From Maritimibacter sp. (GTDB lineage: Bacteria > Pseudomonadota > Alphaproteobacteria > Rhodobacterales > Rhodobacteraceae), in contig NZVC01000027.1 of assembly GCA_002701395.1 (NCBI GenBank), forward strand, positions 1-64,000: a stretch of 64,000 nt of DNA. Reading direction: 5' to 3'. A program made the translations under genes and the position numbers. The notes below the pieces were generated by a model. That model ran no database searches. It was not told the origin of the DNA and was given only the letters and a program-made list of their open reading frames with translations. This document shows, in pieces, positions 1 to 9,056 of this stretch (within the stretch, counting starts at the first letter, position 1; each line of letters begins with the position of its first letter).

Positions 1-1
1 C

Positions 2-1483
2 GCTTGCGTCACGAAACTGAAAACGCGTAACATCAATCAGCGGTGAGCCAGAGCCTCCAGTCTGCAAAGCGCTCAAGCGTCCCAAATCATCTGACGACGG
101 ACATCTTACCGCGAACAAGCCAATCAAATCCGGTCGTCTCTTGCGGGCTTGTCAGATGACGATAGGCGGCTATTGGAGCTTGGTCCATTCTTTGATCGGG
201 CCGAGCAGGCAGTCGAGGCCCGCGAAGGACGCCTATAGTCATTGAAGGACCAGATTGAGACCATCGCTAGCACGAGCGGCTTGGCTGACGATGATGGTGC
301 GCTGAAGCCCCCAGGCGAATTTCCAGAGAAAGGGATCGTCGCGGCACTCTTGTCCGAATATGATGCTCTGATCAAAGAGGTGGAGTCTGCCCTAGGGCAA
401 GTAGCCGGTCGCATTGAAAAGTTTCTATCAGACGACGAAGGGAACAAGCGGTCAGAATGGGATGCGAAGCTTCAGGCCTACCGGGGTTCCTACGGCGAAG
501 CACTTGAACGTTCTTCTGCCCATAAGGATCGGATGGATCAACTCAAATCACTAGACGCAAGAGTCAATGGGCTGCAACGAGAACAATCGAGTCTCAAAGA
601 TGAAATTCAAAGTTATACCAAAGCGGCCGAAGCGTATCAAAAGGACCAAGAGAAACTTCACGGTTTCAGAGCACAGCGAGATGCCTTGGTTCAACAGCGG
701 TGTGACGCGCTGACAGACAGTTCAGGTGGAATGATAAGAGCGGTCGTGCGTCGATACGCTGACGCTGGGCAATTCACATCTATGCTCAAATCGAAGACGG
801 CAGGATCAGGATTCAGGGCTGCCAAGATAGAGCAGATTGAAAGCTTTATTCTTCAGGCCGACGATCCCTATCGAGCCTGGACCGGGGTTCTCGAAGACCT
901 CGAGAATCTTGCCAGCTTTGACCCAGACGCGGAAGCGGCTGATCAAATGCCGGAATGCGCCTTTTTGGACAGTGCGGGAACCACACCTGGTGATCGCGAA
1001 AAGCTAGCAAGGAAGATTGCACCGGAAGACTGGCTGTCGCTCTCTCTGACCGAGATTGAGAGTAAACCGCATTTTGAATATCGTTCTCGCGAAGGCGAGT
1101 ATATCGATTTTTCAAATGCTTCTTCCGGGCAGCAAGCGACTGCGCTTCTGCGAACTCTGCTCAACCAGGCCGGTCCCCCATTGCTCATCGACCAGCCGGA
1201 GGAAGACCTCGATAACCCAGTCATGCAGGAGATCGTCGAACAGGTTTGGGCGGCCAAGAAGCGCCGTCAGATCATCTTCGTCAGTCACAACGCCAACTTG
1301 GTGGTCAATGGTGACGCGGAATTGGTGGCTTGGTGCGATTATCGTAAAGCCGGAGACCAATCGGGTGGCAAGGTTGCTGGAGAAGGAGCGATAGATGTGC
1401 CTGTCGTGCGAGACGCAATCAAGCGCATCATGGAAGGCGGCGAGGCGGCGTTTAATCTGCGTCGTGAGAAATACGGATTCTAG
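2..1483 (+). pseudogene. C-terminal remnant of a TrlF/SMC-like AAA ATPase gene
   Basis: The long open part (242-1483, about 413 codons) carries the C-terminal half of an SMC/RecN-like ATPase. It has a coiled-coil stretch (about residues 45-150), an ABC signature-like SSGQQA (about 292), Walker B LLIDQPEEDLDN (about 314) and an H-loop FVSHNAN (about 345). It ends in the GGEAAFNLRREKYG tail typical, from memory, of TrlF-type PHP-ATPase proteins. The same frame continues upstream with coding-like sequence from 95 but is broken by TAG at 236-238, TGA at 92-94 and TGA at 44-46. No Walker A region is in the window. I read it as a decaying or truncated gene. A TTG at 242 could start a shorter protein, but that would lack the nucleotide-binding P-loop. 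Base composition is more AT-rich than the genes to the right, which suggests acquired DNA. Confidence 0.6.
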
Positions 1484-1781
1484 CGCCCCCGGAGTAGTGG
1501 CATGGTAGAAAGTGTGGTATGATGAAGTTGTGACTGAATGTTTTTATTTCTTATCATATGCTTATCGCGTAACTGCGTAAGACTTCGTCTCCGCCACCAG
1601 ACCCCGCGACGCCACCATCGGCCCTGCTCAGCGCAGCGGGTTCGGCAGCCGAATTTCTTGGGGCCGGTCCAGCGGCAGACCTCTACATCTTCCTCAAATA
1701 ACCACGCGCAGACCCGGTCCCCCTTGCCCCGAAGCGGACGCCGCTTCGGGACCGATCCATGTCACCGCGCACGTCGCGGGA
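1484..1781. other. Intergenic stretch between the ATPase remnant and cysG
   Basis: No convincing gene is seen; the only open frame here has arginine-rich, shadow-like composition. AT-rich sequence at about 1530-1565 gives way to GC-rich host-like DNA. A tRNA-3'-end-like string (cttcgtctccgccacca) lies at about 1593-1609 and could be an attachment-site scar. The right end holds the cysG hairpin. Confidence 0.4.
1728..1750 (-). terminator. Hairpin downstream of cysG
   Basis: A perfect 10-bp inverted repeat (cccgaagcgg / ccgcttcggg) with a 3-base loop lies just past the cysG stop on the minus strand. It has no clear T-run, so it may be a weak or Rho-assisted terminator. Confidence 0.5.
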
Positions 1782-3167
1782 TCAGGCCGCCGAGGACACC
1801 GGCTGGCTGACCGAGGCCGCCATCGACTTGGGGTACCGGACCATCAGAAGCGCTGGGCTTTCGATGCCGTGATGGGCGACCGTGTCGGCCAGTGCGCCAA
1901 GGGTGGTGGAGACGTGGCGCTGGCTTCCCGTGCTGACCGAGGCGACGATGTCGACCGGACAGGCCACCGGGGCACCGGCGGCGATGAGGTCGGCCTGCAC
2001 CAGCGCCGCTTTTTCCACCGCCATGTAGAACGCCACCGATGTCCCCGGCCGGGCCAGAAGGGCGCGATCCGGCTCGGCATCCTCGGGGCGGCAGGTTCCC
2101 GTCGTGATCACGAAGGTGTCGGTTTCGCCGCGCTCGGTCAGCGGGCGGCCAAGGGCCGCGGCGGCGGCAGAGGCGGCGGTGATGCCCGGCACGATCTCGA
2201 CCTCTATTCCGGCGGCGGTGGCGGCGGCGATCTCTTCGCAGGCGCGGCCGAAGACCGAGGGGTCGCCGGATTTCAGGCGCACGACCCGCCTGCCCTGTGC
2301 CGCCTCGGCCACGATCAGCCGGTCGATCCGGTCCTGCGGCCATGCGCAGGCGCCGACCTCTTTGCCGACGTAGACGCGGTCGGCATCGCGGCGCGCCAGT
2401 TCCAGAACCTCGGGATCGACGAGGCGGTCGTAGAAGATCACATCGGCGGCCTGCAACCGCTGCACCGCCCGCATCGTCAGAAGATCCCGGGCGCCCGGGC
2501 CCGCGCCGACAAGCGCGATATGTCCCGTCATCTTTGGCGCCCGCCGGTCCGCGATCGCCCGCTTGAGAAGCAGGGCCGCCTGCCGTTCGCGTCCGTCCAG
2601 ATGCGCGCGCCATGCCTCTCCGCTGAATGCCCATTCCCAGAACCCGCGCCGCGCGGCGTGGGGGAACGCCTCTGCCACGGCGCCGCGCAGGCGTCCGGCA
2701 AGCGCCACGAAAGACCCAAGGCGCGGCGACAGCATGGTCTCGATCCGGGTTTTGATCGCGCGTCCCAAAACCGGCGCAGCCCCCTCGGTCCCGATGGCCA
2801 CCACGACGGGATCGCGGTCGACGATCGACGGGGTGAAGGCGTCGCACAGCTCGGGCCGGTCGATGACGTTCACCACGGCCCCCGCCGCGCGGGCGATCCC
2901 CGCAAGGCGCAGGTCAAGGTCGTCATCGCCGGTGCCGATGAACGCAAGCGCGGCGTTTTCGAAGGTCTCGGCGCGGATCTCGGCGTGGTGCTCTGCCCGC
3001 GCGGACGCAACAAGAGACGCCAGCTCGGGCTCCAGCGTGGGCGCAAGAAGGGTGATCTGCGCCTCGGTTTTCAGGATCAGGCGCGCCTTGCGGGCGACCT
3101 CTTCCCCGCCGCCACACAGCACGACACGGCGTCCGTCCATCCGCAGGAACATCGGAAAGTTCTTCAT
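1782..3167 (-). CDS. cysG: Siroheme synthase CysG (trifunctional)
   Basis: Makes siroheme, the cofactor of sulfite and nitrite reductases, from uroporphyrinogen III by C-methylation, precorrin-2 oxidation and iron insertion. The N-terminal precorrin-2 dehydrogenase/ferrochelatase domain has the nucleotide-binding CGGGEEVARKA (residues 18-28). The C-terminal uroporphyrinogen-III methyltransferase domain starts near residue 216 with VGAGPGARDLLT, followed by VRLKSGDPSVFGR and PGITAA, the S-adenosylmethionine-binding landmarks. Length (461 aa) is normal for CysG. It stands alone, with a hairpin after it and about 290 bp of non-coding DNA before it; the usual cys neighbours are not in view. Siroheme fits the sulfite released by Xsc elsewhere in the window only if that sulfite were reduced, which is not shown. 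Confidence 0.95.
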   Translation of the reverse strand: MKNFPMFLRMDGRRVVLCGGGEEVARKARLILKTEAQITLLAPTLEPELASLVASARAEHHAEIRAETFENAALAFIGTGDDDLDLRLAGIARAAGAVVNVIDRPELCDAFTPSIVDRDPVVVAIGTEGAAPVLGRAIKTRIETMLSPRLGSFVALAGRLRGAVAEAFPHAARRGFWEWAFSGEAWRAHLDGRERQAALLLKRAIADRRAPKMTGHIALVGAGPGARDLLTMRAVQRLQAADVIFYDRLVDPEVLELARRDADRVYVGKEVGACAWPQDRIDRLIVAEAAQGRRVVRLKSGDPSVFGRACEEIAAATAAGIEVEIVPGITAASAAAAALGRPLTERGETDTFVITTGTCRPEDAEPDRALLARPGTSVAFYMAVEKAALVQADLIAAGAPVACPVDIVASVSTGSQRHVSTTLGALADTVAHHGIESPALLMVRYPKSMAASVSQPVSSAA

Positions 3168-3382
3168 CTTGCAGCTCCGTCAAACACGAAAAAGGCCGCC
3201 GACACCAACGTGACGCGTGTCACGCATTGCCGAGCAGCCTTGCCCATTGACCCATTGTGGGGAATCGACGACGCCGTTGCCGTCGGGATCAGCTAGCCCC
3301 AGCGGGCCGTCGGAATCAACAAAAAGCCGCCCGCGCCGTCGCGAAACGCGCCCGGCGGGGCCTGAACCGCGTCTATTTGCAG

Positions 3383-3418
3383 AAAAAACGGTCGGTCCGA
3401 AATTTCTTTCGGCCGACC
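3383..3418 (-). terminator. Intrinsic terminator of the MLE racemase gene
   Basis: On the minus strand a GC-rich stem (arms 3407-3418 and 3390-3402, one bulge, 4-base loop) is followed by six Ts (3388-3383), 41 bp beyond the racemase stop. The rest of 3168-3458 shows no gene. Confidence 0.75.
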
Positions 3419-3458
3419 CGCTGGATCACCGTATTCGGGTAAACGGACTGGCGCAGGT

Positions 3459-4556
3459 TTAGCCCCGGCCGACGGTACGCAGGGTCAGCCGGTCAGGATC
3501 GGGCGCGAAGCCGTGGCCCGGCCGGTCGGGCGCGGTGATCGTGCCGGGACCGTTCAGAAGAATATCGGGCGCCGCAAGATCCGTCTCGTACAGGCGACCG
3601 CGCGGGAAGATGTCGGCGGCATAGGCCATGCCCGGCAGCGTCGCCAAGGCCAGCGACACCCCCTGCCCCACGTTCGATTCCAGCATCCCGCCGACCCAGC
3701 ACGGGACACCCGCCCCGGCACAGTAGCGCTGGATCGCGATGGCGTTCGTCAGGCCGCCCACGCGCCCGTGCTTGATGTTGATCCACCGGGACGCGCCCGT
3801 CTCTACCGCCTGCTTCGCGATATCGACCGAGGTGATCGTCTCGTCCAGACAGATCGGCGTCTCCAGTTCGGCTTGCAGCTTCGCGTGGTCGATCAGGTCC
3901 TGCCAGCCCAGCGGCTGCTCGATCATCACCAGCCCAAGCGTATCCAGCTCGCGGAACAGGTCCATGTCGTCCAGCGTGAACCCCGAGTTGCAGTCGATGT
4001 GCAGCGGCATGTCCGGGAACGCCTCGCGGACCGAGGCGACCATCCCCACCCCGCTGTCGGGCCGGAATTTCAACTTGGTCCGGCTGAACCCGCCGTCCAC
4101 CGCCGCCCGCACCCCGTCGTGCAGCGCCGCCATGCTGTCCTGCACCGGGATGTCCGCCCCCACCGCCACGTCCGGTGCGGTGCCGCCGATCATCTGCCAC
4201 AGCGGGCGGCCTTCGATCCGCGCCGCAAGGTCCCACCACGCGGTGTCCAGCGCGGCCTTGGCGAACCAGTTGCCCTTGAAGCTGCCCAGCAGGTCCTGAA
4301 GCGCGGCGCCGCTGTCGATCTCGCGGCCAGTGACCAGCGGCGCAAAGACATCGCGGATCAAAAGGAAGACCCCGGCGGCCCATTCCGGACAGAACTGCGG
4401 CACGGCATAGGGCGCCGTTTCCCCCCACCCCACCACGTCGCCGGATCTCAGGCGGACCAGCACGGTGTCGATAGCCGTTTCAACGCTGAACGACGTCTTC
4501 CACGGTGCCTTCAGCGGCATCGAGACATGGAAGACGGACACCTCGTCAATCCGCAT
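3459..4556 (-). CDS. Mandelate racemase/muconate lactonizing enzyme superfamily protein (MenC/N-succinylamino acid racemase-like)
   Basis: Enolase-superfamily (alpha/beta)8 barrel enzyme that abstracts a proton alpha to a carboxylate. The KLKF catalytic KxK motif is near residue 162. Metal ligands appear as HIDCNSG (about 189), MIEQPL (about 215) and CLDET (about 240); the second-half lysine is in INIKHGR. Overall pattern and 365-aa length match the o-succinylbenzoate synthase / N-succinylamino acid racemase branch. No menaquinone gene is near, so racemisation of N-acyl amino acids or epimerisation of dipeptides is more likely than MenC function. It lies 15 bp downstream of the RpiR gene on the same strand and next to a peptide transporter and an M20 deacylase. 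The exact substrate is inference. Confidence 0.8.
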   Translation of the reverse strand: MRIDEVSVFHVSMPLKAPWKTSFSVETAIDTVLVRLRSGDVVGWGETAPYAVPQFCPEWAAGVFLLIRDVFAPLVTGREIDSGAALQDLLGSFKGNWFAKAALDTAWWDLAARIEGRPLWQMIGGTAPDVAVGADIPVQDSMAALHDGVRAAVDGGFSRTKLKFRPDSGVGMVASVREAFPDMPLHIDCNSGFTLDDMDLFRELDTLGLVMIEQPLGWQDLIDHAKLQAELETPICLDETITSVDIAKQAVETGASRWINIKHGRVGGLTNAIAIQRYCAGAGVPCWVGGMLESNVGQGVSLALATLPGMAYAADIFPRGRLYETDLAAPDILLNGPGTITAPDRPGHGFAPDPDRLTLRTVGRG

Positions 4557-4571
4557 GGTGGGGGGCTCCTG

Positions 4572-5444
4572 TCATGTTCCGGGGTCGAGTTCGCCAAGCT
4601 CGTCAAGCATCGTCTCGATCCCGCTCAGGCGCGCGCGCCCCGTCTGGCCCGAGGCGTGATAGGTGTGCGTGGCAAGATAGTTCAGCAGGCTTATGACGCC
4701 GACGTAGGAATCGAATAGCGACGTGCCGCGGACCTGACAGGCGAAGACCCATTTAGCGTATTCGCGGGTCCGCACGGCGCGCCGGTCGGTGATATAGGCA
4801 ATCGGCACGCCACGGTCGCGGAACAGTTCCATCGCGCGGGCGGACTGGGCAGACCGGCGGCGCAACCCGACGGCGATCAACAGATCGTCCGGCCCAAGGT
4901 CGCCGATATCCTCCATCAGCATCTGCCCCGCCGACGGGGCCAGTATCACGCCCGGCCGGATCAGGGTCAGTTGGCGGCGCAGGTAGTTCGCGAAAATATA
5001 GCTGTTGCGGAACCCAAGACAGACCACGCGCCGGGCCGACAGGATCTTCTGCGCCACCTCTGTCAGCAGGGTGGCGTCGATCTGTTCGATCGTGTCTCGC
5101 AGCGTCGCGAGGTCCTGTTCAAGGTGCAGCGCAAGGCTGCTTTGCCCGCGCTCTGGCTTGGCGGACAGGAAGATCGGGTCGCCGGTCATCTGCGCGTGCC
5201 GGATCTCGCGCTGCATCTCGCGGAAATCGCCATAGCCGATGCGCTTGACGAAACGGGACACCGCCGCTTTCGACGCGCCCGCACGGTCCGCAAGCTCGGT
5301 GGCAGAGTACAAAAGCACCTCGTTCGGATACTCCAGAACGTGGTCCGCCAGCGCGCGCTCGCTGCCCGGCATCTCGTCGTATTTCGAGCGGATCAGTTTT
5401 TCGATCGCCCGCGGTTGCGGAGCATCTGACTGTTTTTCGGGCAT
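4572..5444 (-). CDS. MurR/RpiR family transcriptional regulator
   Basis: N-terminal RpiR-type helix-turn-helix (about residues 14-90, with SATELADRAGASKAAVSRFVKRIG as recognition region in two parts) followed by a SIS sugar/ligand-binding domain (about 125-250). RpiR proteins usually sense a phosphorylated or carboxylated metabolite and control the adjacent catabolic operon. The gene is divergent from the ABC importer at 5594 and probably co-transcribed with the racemase downstream, so it most likely controls both. The roughly 150-bp divergent region holds two GGTTAAAA direct repeats that could be its operator. 290 aa is normal for the family. Confidence 0.9.
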   Translation of the reverse strand: MPEKQSDAPQPRAIEKLIRSKYDEMPGSERALADHVLEYPNEVLLYSATELADRAGASKAAVSRFVKRIGYGDFREMQREIRHAQMTGDPIFLSAKPERGQSSLALHLEQDLATLRDTIEQIDATLLTEVAQKILSARRVVCLGFRNSYIFANYLRRQLTLIRPGVILAPSAGQMLMEDIGDLGPDDLLIAVGLRRRSAQSARAMELFRDRGVPIAYITDRRAVRTREYAKWVFACQVRGTSLFDSYVGVISLLNYLATHTYHASGQTGRARLSGIETMLDELGELDPGT

Positions 5445-5466
5445 TGCGCGTCTCTTACTCTGATCC

Positions 5467-5522
5467 GGTTAAAACACAAATTTCACATTATTGACAGGTT
5501 AAAATTTTCGTTTCAGTCTTAT
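5467..5522 (+). promoter_or_regulatory. Candidate promoter and operator of the first peptide ABC operon
   Basis: Between divergent rpiR and the importer, TTGACA at 5491-5496 is a perfect -35 hexamer for the plus strand; the -10 (around 5515-5522) is weak. GGTTAAAA occurs twice as a direct repeat, 5467-5474 and 5498-5505, 31 bp apart (three helical turns), a plausible RpiR operator. Confidence 0.4.
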
Positions 5523-5593
5523 CCCTGTCATCACCCGAGGCGCCGGTCGGGAGGCCGGTTCCCTGATACAACCAACGACAGGAGAGAACGAGA

Positions 5594-7135
5594 ATGAGAT
5601 CGCGATTGAAACATTTGGCGGTCAGCGCACTGGCCATATCGCTGGGCACGCAGGCCTTCGCAGGGGACATCGTCTGGGCCCGCGACGGCGACATCGACTC
5701 GCTCGACCCGCACCGCGCGACGTCCACCCTGTCGCGGCAGGTCTGGTATCAGATCTACGACTCGCTGCTGGAATTCGATGACGACGGTTCGGTCGTGTCG
5801 AACCTCGCCGAAAGCTGGGACGTGTCCGAGGACGGCACCGAGATCACCTTCACGCTTCACGATGACATCATGTGCCACGACGGCACCCCGTTCGACGCCG
5901 ACGACGTCATGTGGACGGCGGAACGCGCCTTGTTCGGCGACAACCCGAGCCTGACCAAGGCAAGCTGGGGCAACGTCAGCGCGGTCGACAAGATCGACAG
6001 CCTGACGGTGATGTTCACGCTGGACACGCCGTTCGGCGCCTTCGTTCCGTTCATGGCCGACCAGTTCACCTCGATGCTGTGCGACAGCAACGCCGAGGCC
6101 GCCGATTTCGGCACGGGTTCGGCCATCGGCACCGGACCGTGGAAATTCGGGTCGTGGACCAAGGGGTCCGAGATCGTTCTGGAAGCGAACGCCGACTACG
6201 TGAACCGTGGCCGGCCCGTCGATAACCCCGGCGCGCCGCTGGCCGACCGGCTGATCGTGCGCACCATGCCCGAGGGCCAGACCCGCGTGGCCGGCCTGCG
6301 CACGGGCGAGTTGAACGTCATCGTCCCGCCGATCCAGGAAGTGAAATCGCTTCAGGACGACGAGGCGGTCGAGGTCCACGTCGCCGAGGGCACCGGCCAG
6401 AACATGTTCCTGCAGTTCGCCGTGACGCGCCCGCCGTTCGACGACCCGCGCGCGCGCCGCGCCGTCAGCCACGCCATCGACAAGGACATGGCGATTCAGG
6501 TCGTCTATGGCGACCTCGTGGAACGCCAGTACTGCCCGATCTCGCGCGGGGTGTTCGGCAACGATCCCGAATTCTGCAAGCAGTTCGATCAGGACTATGA
6601 TCCCGAGAAGGCGACCGAGTTGCTGGCCGAACTCGGCTATGGCCCGGACAATCCGATGGAAATCATCCTGGCCACCTGGACCGGCGACAACCGCGAGCGG
6701 ATGCTGCAAATGCTGCAGAACCAGCTCAAGCAGGTGAACATCATCGCCTCGATCGAAGTGATGGACATCGGCACCCTGAACGCCCGCGACACGCAGGAAA
6801 ACAACAAGACCGAAGGCCCCGGCTATGTCGACCTGATGGGCTGGACGTGGTTCGACCCCGACCTGCTGTACCTTCTGTGGCACTCGCCCGGCGCCTACGA
6901 AGGGTTCCACACCCCCGAGCTGGATACGATCCTTGAAGCGACGCGCACCACCGTTGACCCCGCCGAGCGCGAGGAAGTCGTGAAAGAGGCGTTCAAGATC
7001 CTGCTCGAAGAAGCCGGACAGGTGCCGATCTACACCCCGGGCTGGCTGTGGCTGTACGCCGTGTCCGCCGACACGCCGGGCTTCAAGATCGGCCCGTTCA
7101 ACCGGGCTCAGTTCGGCGCGATGGAAGCGTCCTAG
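5594..7135 (+). CDS. ABC transporter substrate-binding protein, family 5 (peptide/dipeptide type)
   Basis: Periplasmic binding protein that delivers substrate to the importer encoded just downstream. A Sec signal peptide (about residues 1-23, ending TQAFA) precedes family-5 landmarks: DIDSLDPHRAT near the mature N-terminus, LAESWDVSEDGTEITFTL (about 62-80), and GTGPWKF (about 179). ATG at 5594 follows a good GGAGAGAACG site. 513 aa is typical of DppA/OppA-like proteins. The ligand cannot be read from sequence; family members bind di- or oligopeptides, opines, glutathione or nickel. Its neighbours, an N-acyl amino acid racemase-like enzyme and an M20 deacylase, favour a peptide or N-acyl amino acid. 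Confidence 0.92.
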   Translation: MRSRLKHLAVSALAISLGTQAFAGDIVWARDGDIDSLDPHRATSTLSRQVWYQIYDSLLEFDDDGSVVSNLAESWDVSEDGTEITFTLHDDIMCHDGTPFDADDVMWTAERALFGDNPSLTKASWGNVSAVDKIDSLTVMFTLDTPFGAFVPFMADQFTSMLCDSNAEAADFGTGSAIGTGPWKFGSWTKGSEIVLEANADYVNRGRPVDNPGAPLADRLIVRTMPEGQTRVAGLRTGELNVIVPPIQEVKSLQDDEAVEVHVAEGTGQNMFLQFAVTRPPFDDPRARRAVSHAIDKDMAIQVVYGDLVERQYCPISRGVFGNDPEFCKQFDQDYDPEKATELLAELGYGPDNPMEIILATWTGDNRERMLQMLQNQLKQVNIIASIEVMDIGTLNARDTQENNKTEGPGYVDLMGWTWFDPDLLYLLWHSPGAYEGFHTPELDTILEATRTTVDPAEREEVVKEAFKILLEEAGQVPIYTPGWLWLYAVSADTPGFKIGPFNRAQFGAMEAS

Positions 7136-7146
7136 GCACCACTTGG

Positions 7147-7169
7147 CGGGCGGGGATCTTCCCCGCCCG
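7147..7169 (+). other. Intercistronic hairpin between binding protein and permease genes
   Basis: A perfect 10-bp stem (cgggcgggga / tccccgcccg) with TCT loop and no T-run. Hairpins here commonly stabilise the upstream mRNA so that the binding protein is made in excess over the membrane subunits; that role is inferred. Confidence 0.55.
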
Positions 7170-7202
7170 TCACCACCCCCAGCCAGAGGAGCAGAAACGC
7201 CC

Positions 7203-8123
7203 GTGGCCCAATTCCTTGTGCAACGCCTTCTTGCGGCCGTCCTGACGATCTTCGTCACGACCATCGCCGTCTCGATGCTGATCCACCTTGTTCCCGGCGA
7301 TCCCGTTCAGATCATGTTCGCCCAAAGCCAGGGCACCACGCCCGAGCAACTGGAAGAGGTGCGCCAGCGCCTTGGCCTCGACCAGCCGCTGGTGAAACAG
7401 TACATCGCCTATCTCGGTCGGCTGCTGCAGGGCGATCTTGGGGTCACGATCCGGGGCGAACAGCCGGTGCTGCAACTGTTGCTGCTGCGGCTTCCGAACA
7501 CGCTGATCCTTGCCGCCTCGGCACTGCTGATCGCGTCTGTGATCGGTCTGACCTTCGGCTTCATCGCGGCCTACAAGCGGGGCAGCTGGCTGGACACCTT
7601 CCTGATGACCACCGCGATCTTGGGCGTGTCGATGCCGCACTTCTGGCTTGGCCTGATCCTGCTGTTCTATTTCGCGGTGCACCTTGGATGGTTCCCCGTC
7701 GCCGGAAGCGGGTTCCCGAACCTCGTGCTGCCCGCGCTGACGCTGGGGCTGACCAACGCCGCGATCATCGCCCGCCTGACCCGGTCGTCGATGATCGACA
7801 TCTTCGACCAGGATTTCATCCGCACCGCCCACGCCAAGGGCCTGCCCCGCGCGATGGTCCTGTACCGCCACGCGCTGCGGGCCGGGCTTGTCCCCATCGT
7901 CACGATGATGGGCCTGCAGTTCACCTACATGATGGGCGGCGCCATCGTGGTCGAGAACGTCTTCGGCTGGAACGGCGTCGGACGCATGGCGATTCAGGCG
8001 ATTTTCCAGCGGGACTATCCCCTGATCCAAGGCTTCATCCTGATGTTCGCCATCGTGGTGGTGCTGGTCTCGATCCTGATGGACGTGATCTATGCCCTGC
8101 TCGATCCCCGGATACGGCACTAG
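7203..8123 (+). CDS. ABC transporter permease, DppB type
   Basis: Inner-membrane permease with about six transmembrane segments. The DppB/OppB pattern is clear: an N-terminal membrane segment with RLLAAVLTIFV, the LVPGDP motif (about residue 32), and the EAA loop near ARAKGLP-type sequence (here AHAKGLPRAMV). The frame is open further upstream, but GTG at 7203 is preceded by AGAGGAG at a proper distance and gives the usual MAQFLVQRLL N-terminus, so I chose it (306 aa). Pairs with the permease encoded 12 bp downstream. Confidence 0.92.
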   Translation: MAQFLVQRLLAAVLTIFVTTIAVSMLIHLVPGDPVQIMFAQSQGTTPEQLEEVRQRLGLDQPLVKQYIAYLGRLLQGDLGVTIRGEQPVLQLLLLRLPNTLILAASALLIASVIGLTFGFIAAYKRGSWLDTFLMTTAILGVSMPHFWLGLILLFYFAVHLGWFPVAGSGFPNLVLPALTLGLTNAAIIARLTRSSMIDIFDQDFIRTAHAKGLPRAMVLYRHALRAGLVPIVTMMGLQFTYMMGGAIVVENVFGWNGVGRMAIQAIFQRDYPLIQGFILMFAIVVVLVSILMDVIYALLDPRIRH

Positions 8124-8135
8124 GAGGCGACGACG

Positions 8136-9056
8136 ATGAACCAGAGAGTAACCCGCGCCGTAGATCTGGCCACCGCAGCCATCGACGCCGCCCCCGCCCG
8201 CAGCAGCATCGGACGGCGCATGATCGGCGTCCTGCAGGCGGCGACCGCGAACCGGGGCGCGCGCATCGGCCTTGGTCTTGTCCTTATCCTGATCGTCACC
8301 GCGATTTTCGCCCCGTGGATCGCGCCCTATGGCGCCGACCAGATGGGCGCCGGCATGAGCCTGATGCCCCCCTCGTGGGATCACTGGTTCGGCACCGACG
8401 AGTTCGGCCGCGACATGTTCAGCCGCGTCGTCTATGGCGCGCGCCTGACGATCCAGGTCGGGGTGATCGCCGTCGGCATCTCGCTGACCATTGGCACGCT
8501 GATGGGGCTTGTCGCCGGTTACGCGCGCGGCTGGACCGAACGGATCCTGATGCGCCTTGTCGACGTGGTGTTTTCCTTCACCGAGACGCTGATCGCCTTG
8601 GCGGCGGTCGCCGTGCTGGGCCCAAGCCTGACCAACGCGATGATCGCGGTCGGTATCGCCGCGATCCCGTTCTATGCGCGCATCGCCTATTCGGTGACGC
8701 TGGTCGAACGGAACAAGGCCTATTTCAGCGCCGCCTATGTCGCGGGGGCCGGGCACTTTCGGCTGGTGTTCGTGCACCTGCTGCCCAACATCGTGCCGCC
8801 CCTGATCGTGGTCGCGACGCTTGGCGTGTCCTCGGCCGTGCTGGCCGCCGCCGGGCTTAGCTTTCTCGGCCTCGGGGCGCAGCCGCCGTCGCCGGAATGG
8901 GGCGCGATGCTGTCGGCGGGCCGCGACTACTTCACGCAAGCCTCGTGGATCATGATCTATCCCGGTCTTGCCATCATGATCACCGTGCTGGCGTTCAACC
9001 TGCTGGGCGACGGTATCCGCGAGGCGCTTGACCCGAAACAGAAGGCAAAGCGATGA
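8136..9056 (+). CDS. ABC transporter permease, DppC type
   Basis: Second permease subunit. It begins with the roughly 45-residue soluble tail usual in DppC proteins, then a membrane segment, the HWFGTDEFGRDMFSRV motif (about residues 82-97) and an EAA loop (about 205-225), and ends in LLGDGIREALDP. ATG at 8136 follows AGGAGGCGACG. 306 aa. Its stop overlaps the start of the next ATPase gene by four bases (ATGA), which indicates translational coupling. Confidence 0.93.
   Translation: MNQRVTRAVDLATAAIDAAPARSSIGRRMIGVLQAATANRGARIGLGLVLILIVTAIFAPWIAPYGADQMGAGMSLMPPSWDHWFGTDEFGRDMFSRVVYGARLTIQVGVIAVGISLTIGTLMGLVAGYARGWTERILMRLVDVVFSFTETLIALAAVAVLGPSLTNAMIAVGIAAIPFYARIAYSVTLVERNKAYFSAAYVAGAGHFRLVFVHLLPNIVPPLIVVATLGVSSAVLAAAGLSFLGLGAQPPSPEWGAMLSAGRDYFTQASWIMIYPGLAIMITVLAFNLLGDGIREALDPKQKAKR

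Noticed and set aside
1869-3296. Long plus-strand frame over cysG (475 codons)
   Set aside because: Antisense shadow of cysG in GC-rich DNA; Arg/Gly/Pro-biased product with no family resemblance.
5531-7264. 577-codon minus-strand frame over the first binding-protein gene
   Set aside because: Complementary shadow; composition is Arg/His/Val-rich and the plus strand encodes a clear family-5 protein.
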